A DNA stretch of 64,000 nt from Cystobasidium ongulense (GCA_022835595.1 BQUP01000001.1:1302001-1366000), one strand, 5' to 3'. Counted from the stretch's first letter, positions 22,481 to 36,200 are shown. A program made the numbers and translations. Notes: a model not told the origin generated them from the sequence alone.

Positions 22481-25400
22481 TCATAGATATACATTAAGAG
22501 ACTGACTTGGACTGTCCATACTCTTCGAGGGTGCAACTGATTCCGCCCCGTTCATCTCAGCAACAGGCCGGAGAGATGGCGAGGCTGAAGGCGACCGAGC
22601 TGGTTGAGGCTGCAGAGCAAGCTGACTTGCACGCTGCGAGACGGGAGTCGGGAAGACGTCTTGCCGAAGTGATGGTAAGAAGATGTCTAAACGGTCAAAC
22701 GTAGCATCCCATAAGGCGCTTTGGTCTTCGGATCGTGCTTGATGTGGCGGGACCAGGAAGCCGGAGGCATGCATCACGAGAAGCACATTCTTGAGTGACT
22801 CTGGAACAGCTTCGTACTATGATCGCGGGTTAACAAGTCAGTGAGATGCGGGACCAGCAATTTCAACTGGCTCACCATCTGGTCGCGTCGACCGCTGTGC
22901 ATGAACCGATCCAAGTAGCCTAATATCTTGAGCCAGAGTTCTGTCATGCCCGCGATACCCTGCTTCTGCGATAGTTGAACAAGATAATGCAAAAAGATTT
23001 TACAGAGTAAAGCTGATGCCCTAAGACGAGTTTCGCCCATTCCTTCCGGGTCGCGGCGGAACACTTGAGGCTTGAGAAGCTCATCGAGCATGGGGAAGAT
23101 CAATCTTTCGAAGACCATGGTAAGATCGATGTCCGCATTGGATAGAACTTCGTTGGCAATGAGCGTTCGTTGAAGATTGGCTAATGCGGTCTGTCTAATT
23201 TCTCGGCATCCATTCACGCTTTGCTGAGAATAGGCTGATAGCACTGGTAGCCAGTATGTTTCCCAAGCGCGAGCTGGGGGTAGATCCGACTTCTCAATAA
23301 GCTCGTTGGCCAGAGACTGCGACTCTCGTATCATTTCCAAGGCCTGCCGACCTCGAACCGCAACGGGATCGTTTTGCCTGCAAAGCATCCTTTGTCAAAA
23401 CACACCTCGAAACGATGTAAGCAAATTAGACCTACCCGGCAGGGCTATTGCGATACTTGACGTCACCTTGACCGGCGGCACTTGCAAAATCGTTGAGAAC
23501 GCCAATGAAACCAACGAAATTATCCGCCTGAAGACCGCCTGCAACTTTCCGGGTTGCGAGCTGCGAGATTAGTCCAAATGTGGTAGATGCAGCTTCTTCT
23601 CTTGTTGCAGTCCCGGACCATAGCGAGAATACGAGATTCCATTCGGTCGCAGAACTGTTGAGAGTGTCAAATGAGAATCTTTTCGTATATAGCATGCGAA
23701 GCGACTCACCGGACTACTGATGGATTCTCCGAGACTATGAGAGACAACCCTGCTGCGACTTGATCCGAGACAACAGAGAGCATACCCTGGGGAAGGGTGC
23801 GTAGACTGTCTAGAGCCAAGAAAACTTGATCTCGCATATCATCCTGCAAAACAAATACTGTCAGAACTACACGACAAAACACATAATGGAAAGTGTCCTT
23901 ACCCTCTTAGCTACAACCGAAGCTAGCCGAAGCAGACCCGTCACAGAGCGTTCGAGCAGGATGTGGTGGAAGGAGGATGCAGCAGCAAGCAGCTTTTGAG
24001 TGAACTCAAAAATGACAGGCCTGGAATTGCTGGTATTCAGCACAGTACGTGAAGCGTCCGAGACATGGTGCACCTACCAGGTCTCGTGAATCGCATGCTC
24101 TGCTTCGCCAGCAATGCTCATCATGAGCTCCAGCATGAATACGACGGAAGCATCATAGGGGACTTGAGCCCGACCTGTAGCGGGTGATGGCGGCCCGCTG
24201 CCTTGAGGTGTCGAAATACTTCTGTTCCGGACTTTGTCTAGAGTTAGCCGCTCGTTCAGATCGACCATGCAGCGGATAGCGTCCCCAAGCGGCTGGGGAG
24301 GGAGTGTGCTATAATGGAGGTCAATCATAGTGCGTTGCGTGCGCCAGGCGGAAGGGACATACATGATAGTTTTATATAAGACGTCTACCCTGCACGAGGC
24401 GACACAGTCGATGGTGCTCAATGCGTGCTCGATGTCATCGTCTGTGACGTCTCTGCCAATTCCATCCGGGCCTTGAGCATACGGAGACAAGAGGTAGGAG
24501 GATAGGGTCGAGAAGAGGCCACCGTCGTTGCGCCTCTTTTCTTCTGGTACTGTTTGCTGCACGCGCACCTTCAGCGGTATGGCAGGCGCACCAGCAAGAA
24601 ACTCTCGAGTGTTTACTAGGCTTTGTGGCAGTAACGAGTAGGTAAAAAGTGTCTGGTATACCTCGAATATCTGCAACAAAGTCCCTTTAGCATTTGTCGG
24701 CAAATCGGGTGAGCAATAACCTACGTCGATCCAGCTACTAGATATGAGGGCTGCATGGTCATTTGCAATCGAGAATAGCACTACAGCCGCGAGCTGGGAC
24801 TTGAAGCTAGTGCCAAAGCGTAAGGCCAGGGGACTGATGGTCACAGTCTGTCCATCTATATCGACAGTTGGGAAATTGGTAGATGCTTCTGCAGGTAAAG
24901 AACTTGACAATAGACCGGTAATCTTGACAAGTGAGCGGATGGTGTAGTCAAAGACCTCCGGAAGACCAGGGTTGGCTAGCGCGGCACACTGCTGGAAGCC
25001 CGATATAGCTCGCTGCAACATGTAATCGTCCATGAAGTGCGTGAAAGCATATGACAATGCCGATATGACGGGTTTCCAGGCAAGTGTAAACATGGCTTTG
25101 TCGAAGTCGTGCGTCTCGCATATGAGGAAGGGTCCTGCAAGTACAGTCAGCATCCATCAGTCTGACGACGATGAAATACCGGACTTACCAGCTGTGCGTG
25201 CTCGGTGAAGCAGTTCCTTCCAAGCGAACTCGAAGCCAAGTTGGCCAACGTGTTCTTGCGGCATGATGATCTCGCGTTTGCGAATATTGTCGTAAATGCC
25301 TTTCTGCTCAACAAGCCGATCAGTATTGCGCACTGCGCACTGGGTGTCACCAGACTTACGATATATTCTGGAGCGAAATCCTTGTTATCGTTGACTCCCT

Positions 25401-28307
25401 TCAAATTTCGGCTATAATCTTCTACTGTCATTCGCTTGCGTACTTGTGGGCTATGCAAGTCTGTATTGAGCATAATCATCGAGAAAGCCAAGACATAAGC
25501 AGCATCTGCTGTGTGGATCTCGCCCTCTGTTAAAGCAAGCGTGAGTGGTAGTCACAGGACTTCACCGAAAGAAGCTAGACTGACCTGGGTTTGCAGTCAC
25601 ATACACCGAAGCGAATGTTTCAGTGATGCGGTCGATCTGCTGGGATTCGCCCGGCAGTCTGAAGGCTTCCAGCAGATCCCGGAGCGCTTCAGAGATGAAT
25701 TTCTGTAAGGGCAGATTTCCGAGAATTAGGCCAGATTCAATATCATGCAAGCTTGATAACTCACGCCTTTGAAGTTGAACTGCTCGATGAACGATCGCAA
25801 GATCTGGATATTGTCCGGCCTTGATATATAGTCTCCGAGCTCCCTTTTATCTAAACGAGGGCAAGTTTTCAGGAATTTGGCTAGAACTTCATGTCTTGGG
25901 AGGTCGTGATTTTCTGAAGTGTAGATCAACCCTTTGGATTCCAAGAATGCGATGCCATTCTTGGGCTTCTCATTGAAGCGGATGATGCCTTCTAACAGAG
26001 TTCTTTTGCCGGCTTTCGCTTGCGCCAAAGTCGACGGGTCGACAGGGGGTTTCTGGGTATTGAAGGTGTAAGTGGGGCTTGGGGAACCATACGCAATGCA
26101 TGGCAATGCTTACCCGACCGTCATTCTGGGGCTCCAGCCTCGCAGACAAGTGGTTGACAAATGTCAAGAGTGTGTCCAAACACAACAATTGCGAATTATC
26201 TTGGAGATAGGGGCCATTAGGCTGAGCTGGATAGACGCCCTGAATTACGACTTGTCAACTGGTTCCTCTGTACAGCATGTTAGACGATGCAGAAAGACTT
26301 ACTCGGCTGAAGAACTTGATCAAGCGTTCGAAAAGATCTTCGCAGTCTACGTTGCAATCATAGTTAATCCACAAGTTTGTCATGAAATCAGGCGCTCTAG
26401 CAAATTGCACTAGATATTCCAGCATAAGATCTCGACTTTCGCTACCTGGGAGTGGTTGATAGCGTGCGTTTGAAGCAGATGGACCGACAGACTGTGTCAA
26501 ATTGCCTGATGACCGCCTCTCGCCTTGCGGTGTGAGAAGGTGCGAGTTTTTGATAGGAGTGACAGTTGCGCTTGTGTTGTCATCGATGTTCCATGTGGTC
26601 GCATCAAGTTCCGATTCCATTTCGCCCTTTCGACCATGCATGGAGGCGTTGCCAACTGGACGGACTAGTCGGTCCACTAAAAAGGAAATGAAGAGTTCCT
26701 GCTGCAACTTCAGGTGTTCACGCATAGTGTCGAAGACGTTCGATACAACTCGCATCGTTGTGGACAATAGAACTGGATTTTCGGATCTTGCCAACTGGAA
26801 CAAGTACTTGCAAAGACCGTCGGCTACGACTACCCTAAGACTAGGAAAACGACCGATGCTACGACCGCCAATTTCGAATGCTACATTTAGCAGGCCAAGC
26901 GCCATTAAACGCATCGAATCTGTATGTTGCTGATCGTGTGGATTCAAGAGTGAAATGAGAACTCTCAGGATCTCGCGAATGGATGGCAACCCATACGAGC
27001 GAATCTCAGCTTGCTCATCTTGATCGATTTGAAAAGTTCCAATCCTTGGTGATATCGGGGTTGAAGGTGAAAGCAAGCTGGCTGTGTTTATAAAAGAGGG
27101 TGTACGAGTGAAGATAGGGCGCTCATCATTGCTCGTGGATGCTGCTGGGATGGAACCAGATGTTGGATCCGGTGCATTCATCCGTAATTGCTGTTCTTCA
27201 TTAGGCGTTTGTGCGCCATCGTTCGTGGAAGCTCTCGCAGCTGATGCACGTATTTCAGCTTCTTCAGCGCTCGTTGGTATGTCGTGTAGTTTCTGGAAGA
27301 CTGAAACAAGCATGGCTTGCATGGTTCGTTCTGCTGAGCGGCGAAGCATTTCTACCAAGCACGTGACAGGTCAGTGCCGGGCGCAACTGGCAGGATTATA
27401 CTTTCCAAGCTTGTACTTACCACTCAGTCGCATCTGGCAACACATGCTGAGACCTGTTTCCATCATTTCGCACACTGCTTCGTCGCTGAGAACGTCTCCG
27501 AGGTCGCTCGTAAGGGTGTCTTTTAGAACGTCAAGTATCTTGAGTAGCACGACTTCGTCGGATACTGAATCTGATGCTTCGAACTTGCAGTGAGTTCCGG
27601 CTCCTGCTACAGCTGTCATGGCTTGTGCCAGGTTGGGAGAGCCCTTATGGACCAAGCCGTATGTTATGAACTTGTCAACCGAGCTAAGCGCGATTGCAGT
27701 GATGGGTCCAGAGGTATCGCCGGATCTGACGACGTCTAGGAAAGGTGTAAGCAGGCGCACTGCGTCTAGATTGCGGACGTCTGTAACACCATTGATAGGA
27801 TTGAAACGAGGTGATATTAGTATCTCTTGCAGCATCCTAAGTAAAGCTAATGCCACTCTCACCTTCCACGTCGGTAAGATCGTTCCGCAATGCAGCAAAG
27901 CCAGACAGCAACGAAGCAGCTGGCTTGTTCATAGAGGCTGCACTATTTCTATTATTTCTATCTCTATTGGCACCGGATGCTTTCATTTCGCTACTTGAAG
28001 CGGTCTGTTCTGTATTTGGCTTCAACTTGTCTCTACTCTTTGAGCCTCTCAATCCCAACTCTTTCGCTAAGCCAGCCTTGTCATCTTCTGCAGCTAGCAG
28101 TCCTGCAGACATTGCAGAGACATTGCTTCCAGATCCATTGTGAGATAGATTGGAGGATCCTGCCCATCGTGCATTCTTGCGCATCATAGAGGTCACCTGG
28201 CTGATCTCGCCCAGGACCAGCGTCGTGAGCGACACCTCGCATGGACTATGCCGCGAGCGCGGACTTTGAGGCGCCATGTTGGGCTCTCCGGGCGTGTCTG
28301 AAGACAT
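22481..28307 (-). CDS. GEA2: Sec7-domain Arf guanine nucleotide exchange factor, Gea1/Gea2 (GBF1) family
   Basis: Large GEF that loads Arf1 with GTP at the early Golgi and so recruits COPI. More than ten short introns; roughly 1,700 residues. The start is taken at 28307 ([20 protein letters not shown]); the internal ATG at 28277 is an alternative. The N-terminal DCB region includes [20 protein letters not shown] and [20 protein letters not shown]. The HUS region follows a Ser/Pro-rich insert. The Sec7 domain contains [29 protein letters not shown] and the conserved [20 protein letters not shown] with its NTDLH helix. HDS domains with [20 protein letters not shown]-like sequence fill the C-terminal half. 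It ends in a Ser/Pro-rich tail (PSQSLNVYL). The call rests on Sec7 plus the DCB/HUS architecture; yeast has two paralogues and the symbol is nominal. Confidence 0.9.
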
Positions 28308-28857
28308 ACACAGTCCCGCTTTACGAATGAAGCGAAGGGTGTGATGGCTTCCAGCAAGCGAACAAGTGATTAATATCCACAGAGACGCGTCGGCCGTGGA
28401 CGTGATCGTGCTTTCTCGAGAGCAAGCGAACATGCATGGAGGATAGTCTTGTATCCACAGAACATGGCTACATTGGCTGCGAGGCTCATACTTCAATAAT
28501 GCACTCCGTTTCCAACATCAAGGGAGGCCAAGTTTCACCCAGCCAAGAACTGGCGACCATATGCTACTACTACTCAAGAAATCTAATCGCGTAGATCTGA
28601 ACTGATCATTAAGACAGAAACCGATGTACAAGAAGGGATAGCTATGCTACAAGTTCTAGAGATAAAAGCGTACAACTAGACAAGGGAAGTGATTCTGTTG
28701 GAAGGACACAACGCAATTAGTCGACCTTGTAACAAAGATCTGGCATCTCTGCTGAGAATGAGAGTAGCTCACAAGGATGATACTATTATGTGTATTCTTA
28801 CGACAACTCGGAGGCGTTCAGTATACTATATATTGGGCATGTTCTGTCTCATTACTG
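28308..28857. other. Promoter and leader of the Arf-GEF gene
   Basis: The Arf-GEF reading frame stays open upstream to about 28496 without clear homology, so this may be leader. The rest (28500-28857) holds no supported gene. It also includes the 3' flank of the neighbouring membrane-protein gene, also on the minus strand. Confidence 0.4.
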
Positions 28858-30803
28858 TTATTTTGATGTCTGCCTGCTTGCGTTCAGCCATACTTTCGAC
28901 GAGTCTGATAATATATGAAAGGTTTGTCAACCGACCATACACACTTGGGCAGCAGGGATAGTATCACTTACGAGGTTCGGAGGCGTAATGATCAGCAGTA
29001 ACATCAGTCCTGCCCGACCTTGAGCTCCTTAGACTGTGTCCATCATTCGAAACTGGACCTGGTGCAGCAGCAGAGGCACCATGAGACAAGCGTCTAGACG
29101 AAGCTGAGTCGGGTAACAGGCTTGAGTCTGCATCTTCTGAAGTTGTTGGATATCTCGACGAGATGCTGCTTCTAGTGACTTCTCTCGATAACTGTAATCA
29201 GGGTAAACGAAGCCAAGTTGACTTGAGCGTCAGCACATAGAAGCGAGATCCATGAAACCGCATTAAGGCAATACTCACATTTGGAGTTTCAATTTGACTT
29301 GGATCATTAGCGACTCGTAATACTCCACCTCCACCAGCTCGACTATCGAATAACTGCATGCTAGTAGCAGAATTCATAGTGTCTGCGTTTGACGGGCTTC
29401 TCAATCGCATATCAGGCCTAGATATGAATGCTCCTGCTGGGATTGTCGGTGCTCGATTCAATGACCCCAATATCGATGTATGATGAGTACTGTTCGTAAA
29501 GTTATCGTAATTGAAGGGGTTGGGTGAGTGATCACTGCTTGCTGAGAGGGGTGGGTCCAAGAATGGGTTGTGTCTGCAGGGTAGTAGAGGGGTACACCGT
29601 CGTCAGTTCTAGAGAAGTCTTTGATGGACAAATCTACAAAGGTTGCTTTTCATCACTCACTCTCCTAGTGAAGTATTGGGGGAAGGCGGTCCTCCCTTCT
29701 CGCGGCTTTCGAAGTTGGATTCCCTCCTACCAGCACCCGCCTTTGTCTGCTCATTCCTTCTTTCCTTCATAGCTCCAGTAGCTAATGCACCGAATGCAGC
29801 TCCCGGCCCAGCGGCAAGAGCAGCGCCCGAGGCCCTTCTAGGTCCAGCAAACGCCGAAGTCTGCTGATAATCATCATCAACCAGGCTGAATCTCTTTCCG
29901 CCTCTCATTCTAGCTCTTCTCGCTTGTCGTAATCTTGAATAAAGCAAAACTGCTAGAGCAAGTGCACCGAATGCGAGTATACCAAAGCATATGGAAAGGA
30001 TTAAGAGTGCTTTGTCATCTAATCCGTTGCTTAGGTGAGCTTCTGAACCTTTGCCGTCTCCAGACATGAAGACTGTCTGTGTGACTACGGATGCGGTCTG
30101 GGATGACTCCAAGCATGTATCGTCGTCGCTTGGCTGGACCATGACGCCTTGAGGTGATTGGCGATAGGCTCCGGAGTGGTCGACGAGGGTGATCCTGTGG
30201 TCGTGCAGTTGAATCAGCTTGTGCGGTCAAGCTACAGAATGACGCTGGGATACTGTAAAGACAGTGCAGCCACTCACCATGCATAAGTGCCGGCTGGGAC
30301 ATTCGCCTGCCATAGTATCACATTGCTGTCGGCGGCTTCGCTTGGGAGGCCTGCGGTAATCAATCGCAATCGAGGTGGACAGCCAAGGACAATGCAGGAA
30401 TTGCCGGTCAGAATTGGAGGTCGATTCAGGGAAGTGAGGGAAGCAGCAGCATCAGCGTGTGCTCGTATAGCATGGATGGCAAGTTCATATTGCTCACCTG
30501 CTATCTTCCAGTCTGACGTCGGATCTGGCTGGTAGACTGCGCACAGGAAGTCGGTCGGTCAGTTCACTTCAATGGGCCATGAGCCGTCGAACAGCGAGAG
30601 AGGACACACAGGCTTCGACTCTGACAGGGTACTCGCCGCCCTGTAGATGCACAGCACAGCATCAGCATCGAGTCTGCGCAGCCCTCGTCCAACCGGCCAA
30701 CCGAGCACATGCTCAAGTCGCTCGCACTCACGGTCCACGAGACTACGACATCCTGGCACTGGACGACTGTGCCGTTGAAGAGCGGTGCAGTGAGGCCCGA
30801 CAT
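28858..30803 (-). CDS. Single-pass membrane protein with a short extracellular Ser/Thr-Trp domain (basidiomycete type)
   Basis: The N-terminal part contains APLFNGTVVQCQDVVVSWTG, then GGEYPVRVEA, TSDWKIAGLPSEADSNVILW and VPAGTYAWITLVDHSG, followed by DDDTCLES. This follows a pattern common in basidiomycetes: a small beta domain with SW-TGG, a Cys near each end, then a membrane anchor. The anchor is ALLILSICFGILAFGALALA, followed by a basic stop-transfer (YSRLRQARRARMRGGKR). The long cytosolic tail is Ser/Pro/Ala-rich. I start at the ATG at 30803; no signal peptide is visible there, so a small upstream exon may be missing. The end is uncertain: reading on past the donor at about 28969 stops at 28964, while splicing leads to a stop at 28858. 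Role unknown; a surface sensor or adhesion protein is a guess. Confidence 0.62.
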
Positions 30804-31588
30804 GCTTGCGGATGGCGTGTGTCAAGGCCTTTACCCAGTCGCTTGCTGCTTGGATTAGTTATGATAGAAGCTTTCCTCTTTGAATTGGGTTTGACAGCTC
30901 AGATTTAAACCGGCCGACACCGCTGAAGCTGATCGAGACAGTAAAGACTCGCGCGTAAAGTGGAAGGGCAGCGACCTGTTTGAGGTACTCTGTAATTGGT
31001 ATGCATTCGCATTCGATGAAGTCGTCGAGGCATCTTACTATTATAGCCTGATCGTCCGTTCGCCTTCATTGATTGAGCTTCTTTCTCTCCCTCGTACGCT
31101 GTGGCGGACACCTTTGCAGATCAGAGACAATGCTCTTACGCACATGAGCACGAGACAGTCGTAGAATCTGCATCGGCTCGATGAAGATCTTTGGGCCGAC
31201 TAGCGCAAACTCATGCTCCCTCCAGAACATCTCGTTGTCGGCTACATTCTGCACAAGAAGCTACCTGGTCACGTGCAAGGTGATGCGGACAGGTACAACT
31301 AGAAGGACCAGTGTATCAGTAACAACCGATTGCCCATGCTTAATAGCATGATAGCATGAATCGGCAGAAAGCAACGAGTGCAGATGATTGCAAAACGTCA
31401 ATCAAGTATAAATAGCAACAACAACCTTCTCACTGACTAACCCAAACGACGAGAAAAGACTGAAAAAGAATACTCTCTGTAGAGGAGACACATGGCCACA
31501 GACCATGAGCAGATTATGTTCTGCGAAACCATAAAGGAGTGTCAGAACTAGACCAGCTACTTTCATCTTCTCATCGCAATCAAACGAC
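30804..31588. other. Gap between RCL1 and the membrane-protein gene, possible exon
   Basis: Both neighbours run on the minus strand. It should hold the RCL1 3' end, the promoter of the membrane-protein gene and perhaps its missing first exon. A minus-strand stretch at about 31147-31250 reads NVADNEMFWREHEFALVGPK and on to LRLSRAH, with a CAG acceptor before it and a GTGCGT donor after it, so it looks like an exon. I could not join it to a gene. Confidence 0.35.
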
Positions 31589-33039
31589 TCACGTCTTCTT
31601 TGCAATGTTCGAATAGCCGATACCAACGCAAGAGATGATATATGCATCGCTTTGGAATGCTGTTTCGTCTCCATTCAAAACAGTTGTAGACGTCTTCGTG
31701 GCATCTTCGACTGGGCGGATCTTCATTGTGACACCAAAGAAGTCCTTAAGGTCCCGTAAGAACCGAATACTGTGATTTCAACGAAAGAGATCAGTAACTG
31801 GAACAAAGCAAAAGTCGTTCAGAACCGATGAACAACTCACAAACTAGCATCAAGAGGACCTGCGATTCTAACTCTACCAACATCTTCACTTCCCAAAGCC
31901 ATCAACAAACAAGCCAACCATTCCATTCCTTTATCAATGCAACTGTTTCTTGAGATATTTGCGAGTAGCTCAAAAGCAGCTTGTGCTCCTAATTCTTCGG
32001 GAGTCTTATTCGCAGTGCCTGATCCACTTGGATCTGTTGACGCTGGGTCTGGATTTCCTGCTGATGGCGGAGGAACGGAAATCGCTTCGCTAGAGTGAAT
32101 CGCTGTTGTCGTGCTGGTTGCTACTAATGTAAGACCGAATCCAGGTGATCTACAAACGAATGATTCGATTAGCACAAGCATGAGAAGAGGCGGCATGAAT
32201 TGTAGAGAGTACTCACTTTCCACTCTCGGCACCTCTGTATACATCCGTATAAATCCTACAATCCGAGCACAGCGGAGTAAGGACTTCTTTCGCTCCATTT
32301 ACAAGTCGTTGTGAGAAAGTAGGGCTGACTCTAACAGCATGAGCTATTCCTCTTATCTTGTTTATTGAGCCTGGCTGAATGAAATTATAGCCCGGTTTGA
32401 CAGATCGTATGCTTGGTGAAATGTAATTGATTTCTCCTCCTCCTTCTGGAAGTAAACCTCGCTTTACTATTCGCAGTTCTAAGGGTTGAGTGACTGTTGA
32501 GGGGATGAACGTTGATAGTAGAGGTAGATAGGCTGTTCGCAGTGTGTCGGCCTGCAAGCAACGAATGGACATCGGTTTCGATCAGTCAATCTGCACTTGG
32601 TTGAAAGCTCTGTTGAAGCTTGAGGCAACGCAGGACTCACAGACACGTCTCTGGTATTGCTAGTTATGCCTCTCAACGTAATGTTCAAGGGCTGTTTCCC
32701 AAAGAGACCCAGCACAAGCAAAGGCTCCAAGAACCATCCCACAGCTCTTGAATTCGGGCATTCATGTACAATCTTGCCTCCAACGACCAAGCCAGGTCTG
32801 AGGTAGATTTCAGTTCCAGTATAAGATATTTCAACCAGAGTACCATTTGTCAAACGTTCAATCAATCTTAAAAAGGATATTTCGAAATCTTTAATGCCCG
32901 GGTTTTCAAAATTTGATCTTATTTCTGAAATGTGTATCGCTCTTGATGTTAGAATACTTTTCATTATTCTATATCTGAAATTTTGATGTCCTTTTAGACG
33001 TATGGCTTTACTTCCTCCATCTGTAGGTGCTTTCGCCAT
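31589..33039 (-). CDS. RCL1: Rcl1, RNA 3'-terminal phosphate cyclase-like ribosome biogenesis factor
   Basis: Nucleolar protein that works with the GTPase Bms1 in early pre-18S rRNA processing; the family is cyclase-like in fold but not an active cyclase. It begins MAKAPTDGGSKAIRLKGHQN, then FENPGIKDFEISFLRLIERL and TNGTLVEISYTGTEIYLRPG, closely matching yeast Rcl1. After the first intron come LRIVKRGLLPEGGGEINYIS and SPTFSQRLVNGAKEVLTPLC. A Ser/Pro/Thr-rich insert (genome about 32000-32110) lies before ELGAQAAFELLANISRNSCI. The C-terminus GIGYSNIAKKT matches the family end. Four or five exons. It starts 177 nt from the divergent dynactin gene. Confidence 0.93.
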
Positions 33040-33216
33040 GGCTGCTGCTGTTTGTTGATGCGTCTTGCGAGTTGATGTCCATCAGTCCATGGTCCTCGTA
33101 CAAGTGGCGACGATGTCGACGTGATCGGACACTGCACAGCAAGCATCCACCTTGACTGCCATACAACAGCAGCAGGGCATACAATGAAGCAGCAAGAGTG
33201 ACCGGAACATGAAGAT
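33040..33216. promoter_or_regulatory. Compact bidirectional promoter (RCL1 / dynactin p150)
   Basis: Only 177 nt separate the two ATGs of RCL1 (-) and the p150Glued gene (+). Both promoters and leaders must lie here or overlap coding sequence. The region has CAGCAG-rich sequence and no evident TATA box. Confidence 0.55.
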
Positions 33217-36200
33217 ATGGCCACTCCGGGACCCAGCACCGTGCCGCTCTTCGCCAGGGTCCGCGTAGCAGCAGGCGTAGGCATTGTCCGCTTTGTAGGG
33301 CAGACTGCCTTTGCGGGCGGTAAATGGATAGGCATAGAGCTGGACGACGAAGGGACAGGCAAGAACGATGGCAGTGTGCAGGTGTGCATTCTCTCCTTGC
33401 TGTTCATCGGCGTGGACCTGGCTAATTTGAATTACAGGGCAAACAATACTTTGAACTGAGGAAAGCAGGATCACTATCAGGCGTGTTTGTGCGACCTTCG
33501 CAAGTACATATCATAGATGCACGCCCGCAGGATGAATACGAAGACACCTCTCTCGTACAAGAAGATATCTCGCTGGATGAGATCCAGCACGAGACCATAC
33601 CCGAAGATGACGAGACTTTTGTTGTCCCACAACCGCCCAAGGCAAGTCGCGTATGCATGGCCATCACACAGGCGAGCAAGTACATTCGAAAGAACCGCAA
33701 TGCTGACTTCTTCATGTACTCACTTATAGACGAGATTGGTCTCGCGCCCCCCATCTGTAGCTTCCTCATCTGCGCGTTCAAGCTTGATATCACCACCACC
33801 TACTACACCAAGCGCGAATCGACGACTAAGTGCACGACCAGCGTCAAGAGTCACTTCAAGCAGCTCTTCGGCTCTTGCTTCTCCATCTGCATCGCCCAGA
33901 CCTTCGCCTGGGAGACCTTCATCCAATACCCCAGCCGGTCGGACGGTCGGTAGACCTACCCCAACTTCGCGCATATCATCTACTTCCTCTATCGCTTCCA
34001 GCACATCCGCTAGCCGTAGAGAAAGCGCCGTCCCTGCTTCTGGTACTCCGGCAGCAACATCGCGTACTCCTGGCCGACCTCTTCTTTCAGCAAGAACAGT
34101 TTCGCAGCATGCACCTGCAACCCCTCGGCCGTCGGCTGTCCATAGTGCTTCGCTGGGTTCGGCTCGCAGGAGCGTCACACCGCGAACAACGGCTGAGCCA
34201 CAGGCTGCTGAAATGACCCGCGGTATAAGCTCAAGTAGTAGTCACTCCAGCCTTGCTTCGGCTTCTCGTCTGGCTAGACCTTTGTCAAGACCAACGTCAA
34301 AAGCAGAGGTCGAGCCTCCGACAAGAACGCTTAAATCACCTGTTGAGATCGAAGAGCCTGGTGATAGTCCAAGAAGTACTACCTCTGATATCTCGCCAGA
34401 GTACGAGTCGACTCAGCGACTCAACAGGCAAACGAAGCAATCGGTCGAGGAAGCTCGTTTCTCCTTGCAGCCCGCAGCGAGTGCTTCAGCTTCCGAAATG
34501 GTCAAACAACCATTAACGGTACCGGCTAGATTATATGAAGAGCTTCAATTGAAATTCAAGCTATTGGAGAATGGCAGGACAGACGATAGAGAAAGATTAA
34601 AAGAATTGGAAAAGCTCAAGGAAGATGCCGAATCATGGAATTTAGCAAGACCCAAGTTACAGAATAAAATGGTTGAATTGAGTAATGAAGTCAAAGAATT
34701 GCGCCGACAGATCAAGGACGATGAAGCGGAAAGGCAATCTAATGAAAAAAAGATTGAAGATCTAAATGATCAATTGGAGATGGAATTCTTAGATAAAGAA
34801 GTCGCTGAGGAGAAGTATGAGGAATTGCAAAGCCAGTTGGACAGCACGAAGGAGAAAATTGCGGAGCTAGAAGTCGAACTGGAGGTGCTTCGCAAAGAAG
34901 AAGGTGAGCCTACCATTCTTCAGATATACAACTTGTCTGATGTTTTTTTTTTCAACAGCTCGGATTGTCACTGAAGCAGGAGAAGGCATAGAAGCCGAAT
35001 CTGGAGATGTCAAGAGCTCGTTGGCCTTCATACAGCTGGCTAAGCAGAACGAAAGGCTCAAGGAAGCACTCGTGCGATTGCGTGATATGACGACGGAGAA
35101 TGAGCAGGACTACAAGCGGCGGATAGCAGATCTAGAGAAAGAGTTAGACTTGACGAGTGATTTGCAGGGTAAGTGCTGAAGTATGCCCGTTGATAAGTGA
35201 GAGAAGAAGCTAAGCGTACGATATTGTAGCTGCATTCGACACTACGCTCGAACAGCTTGAACAAGCTGAAAGCATGGTAGAGAATCTAAAAATACAGCTG
35301 GACGATGCTACAGGAGCTGAAGATATGCTGGAGCATCTCACAGAGCGTAATTTAACATTAAGCGAGCGAATCGAAGAAATGCACGCCGTAATTCAAGATC
35401 TGGAAGCTTTGAAAGAACTGAATGATGAACTTGAGGAAAATCATGTTGAAAATGAACAGCATATGCAAGAGGAAATTGATCTTAAAGATCATCAAATTAG
35501 AGAGTGTCAGAAACAGCTTGACAATTATGAAGATAGTATGGTAGATTATGAGGGTACCATCTCGCAATTCCGAGAGTTGGTGATCAATCTTCAGAAGTGA
35601 GTTCCGTATCACTATAGCATTGAGCCGGGCTGACTGTCTTACTCCTGCGCGCAGTGATCTGGAACAACTACGCGAGCAACAGCAAGCACAGCAATCAGAA
35701 AAAGCATCTCTCTCCAGTCAATCGCAAGCTATGCTCAATCTCAACATGAAACTTCAATCAACCGTAGTCCGCAATCAAAGCAAAGCAGTCGATTTCGAAC
35801 TTCGTAAATTCGAGGCTGCTCAAGCTCGTCAGCAATTACAGATGGTCGTTCCTTACCTTCCTAGTGTATTTCAAGAAGATGACAAAGCTGCTATCGATGC
35901 TTTGCTATTCTTTAGCCGCCTAGTATGCAAGACTCAGATTCTGATTCATACCTTGGACCAAACGCACGGTCTTCAAGACGGGGCGTATCCGGAAACTATA
36001 CCAGAAGCTCTCGTTACGGCTTGTGAGACAAGATGGCGCTTAGCAAGATTCATGATACTATGCAAACGATTCACTGCAAATTTACAAAGATGCGACTCGC
36101 AGATCTTCGTTAGGATGGGAAAAGTCTACGTAGAGATGCTAGGTATGGAAAAGCGAATCGATGCATTCATCAACTCCTCCAAATTGCAGGAATTGAAAGA

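Noticed and set aside
28308-28496. Longer N-terminus of the Arf-GEF
   Set aside because: The frame is open upstream but has no homology-like sequence; the ATG at 28307 is a better start.
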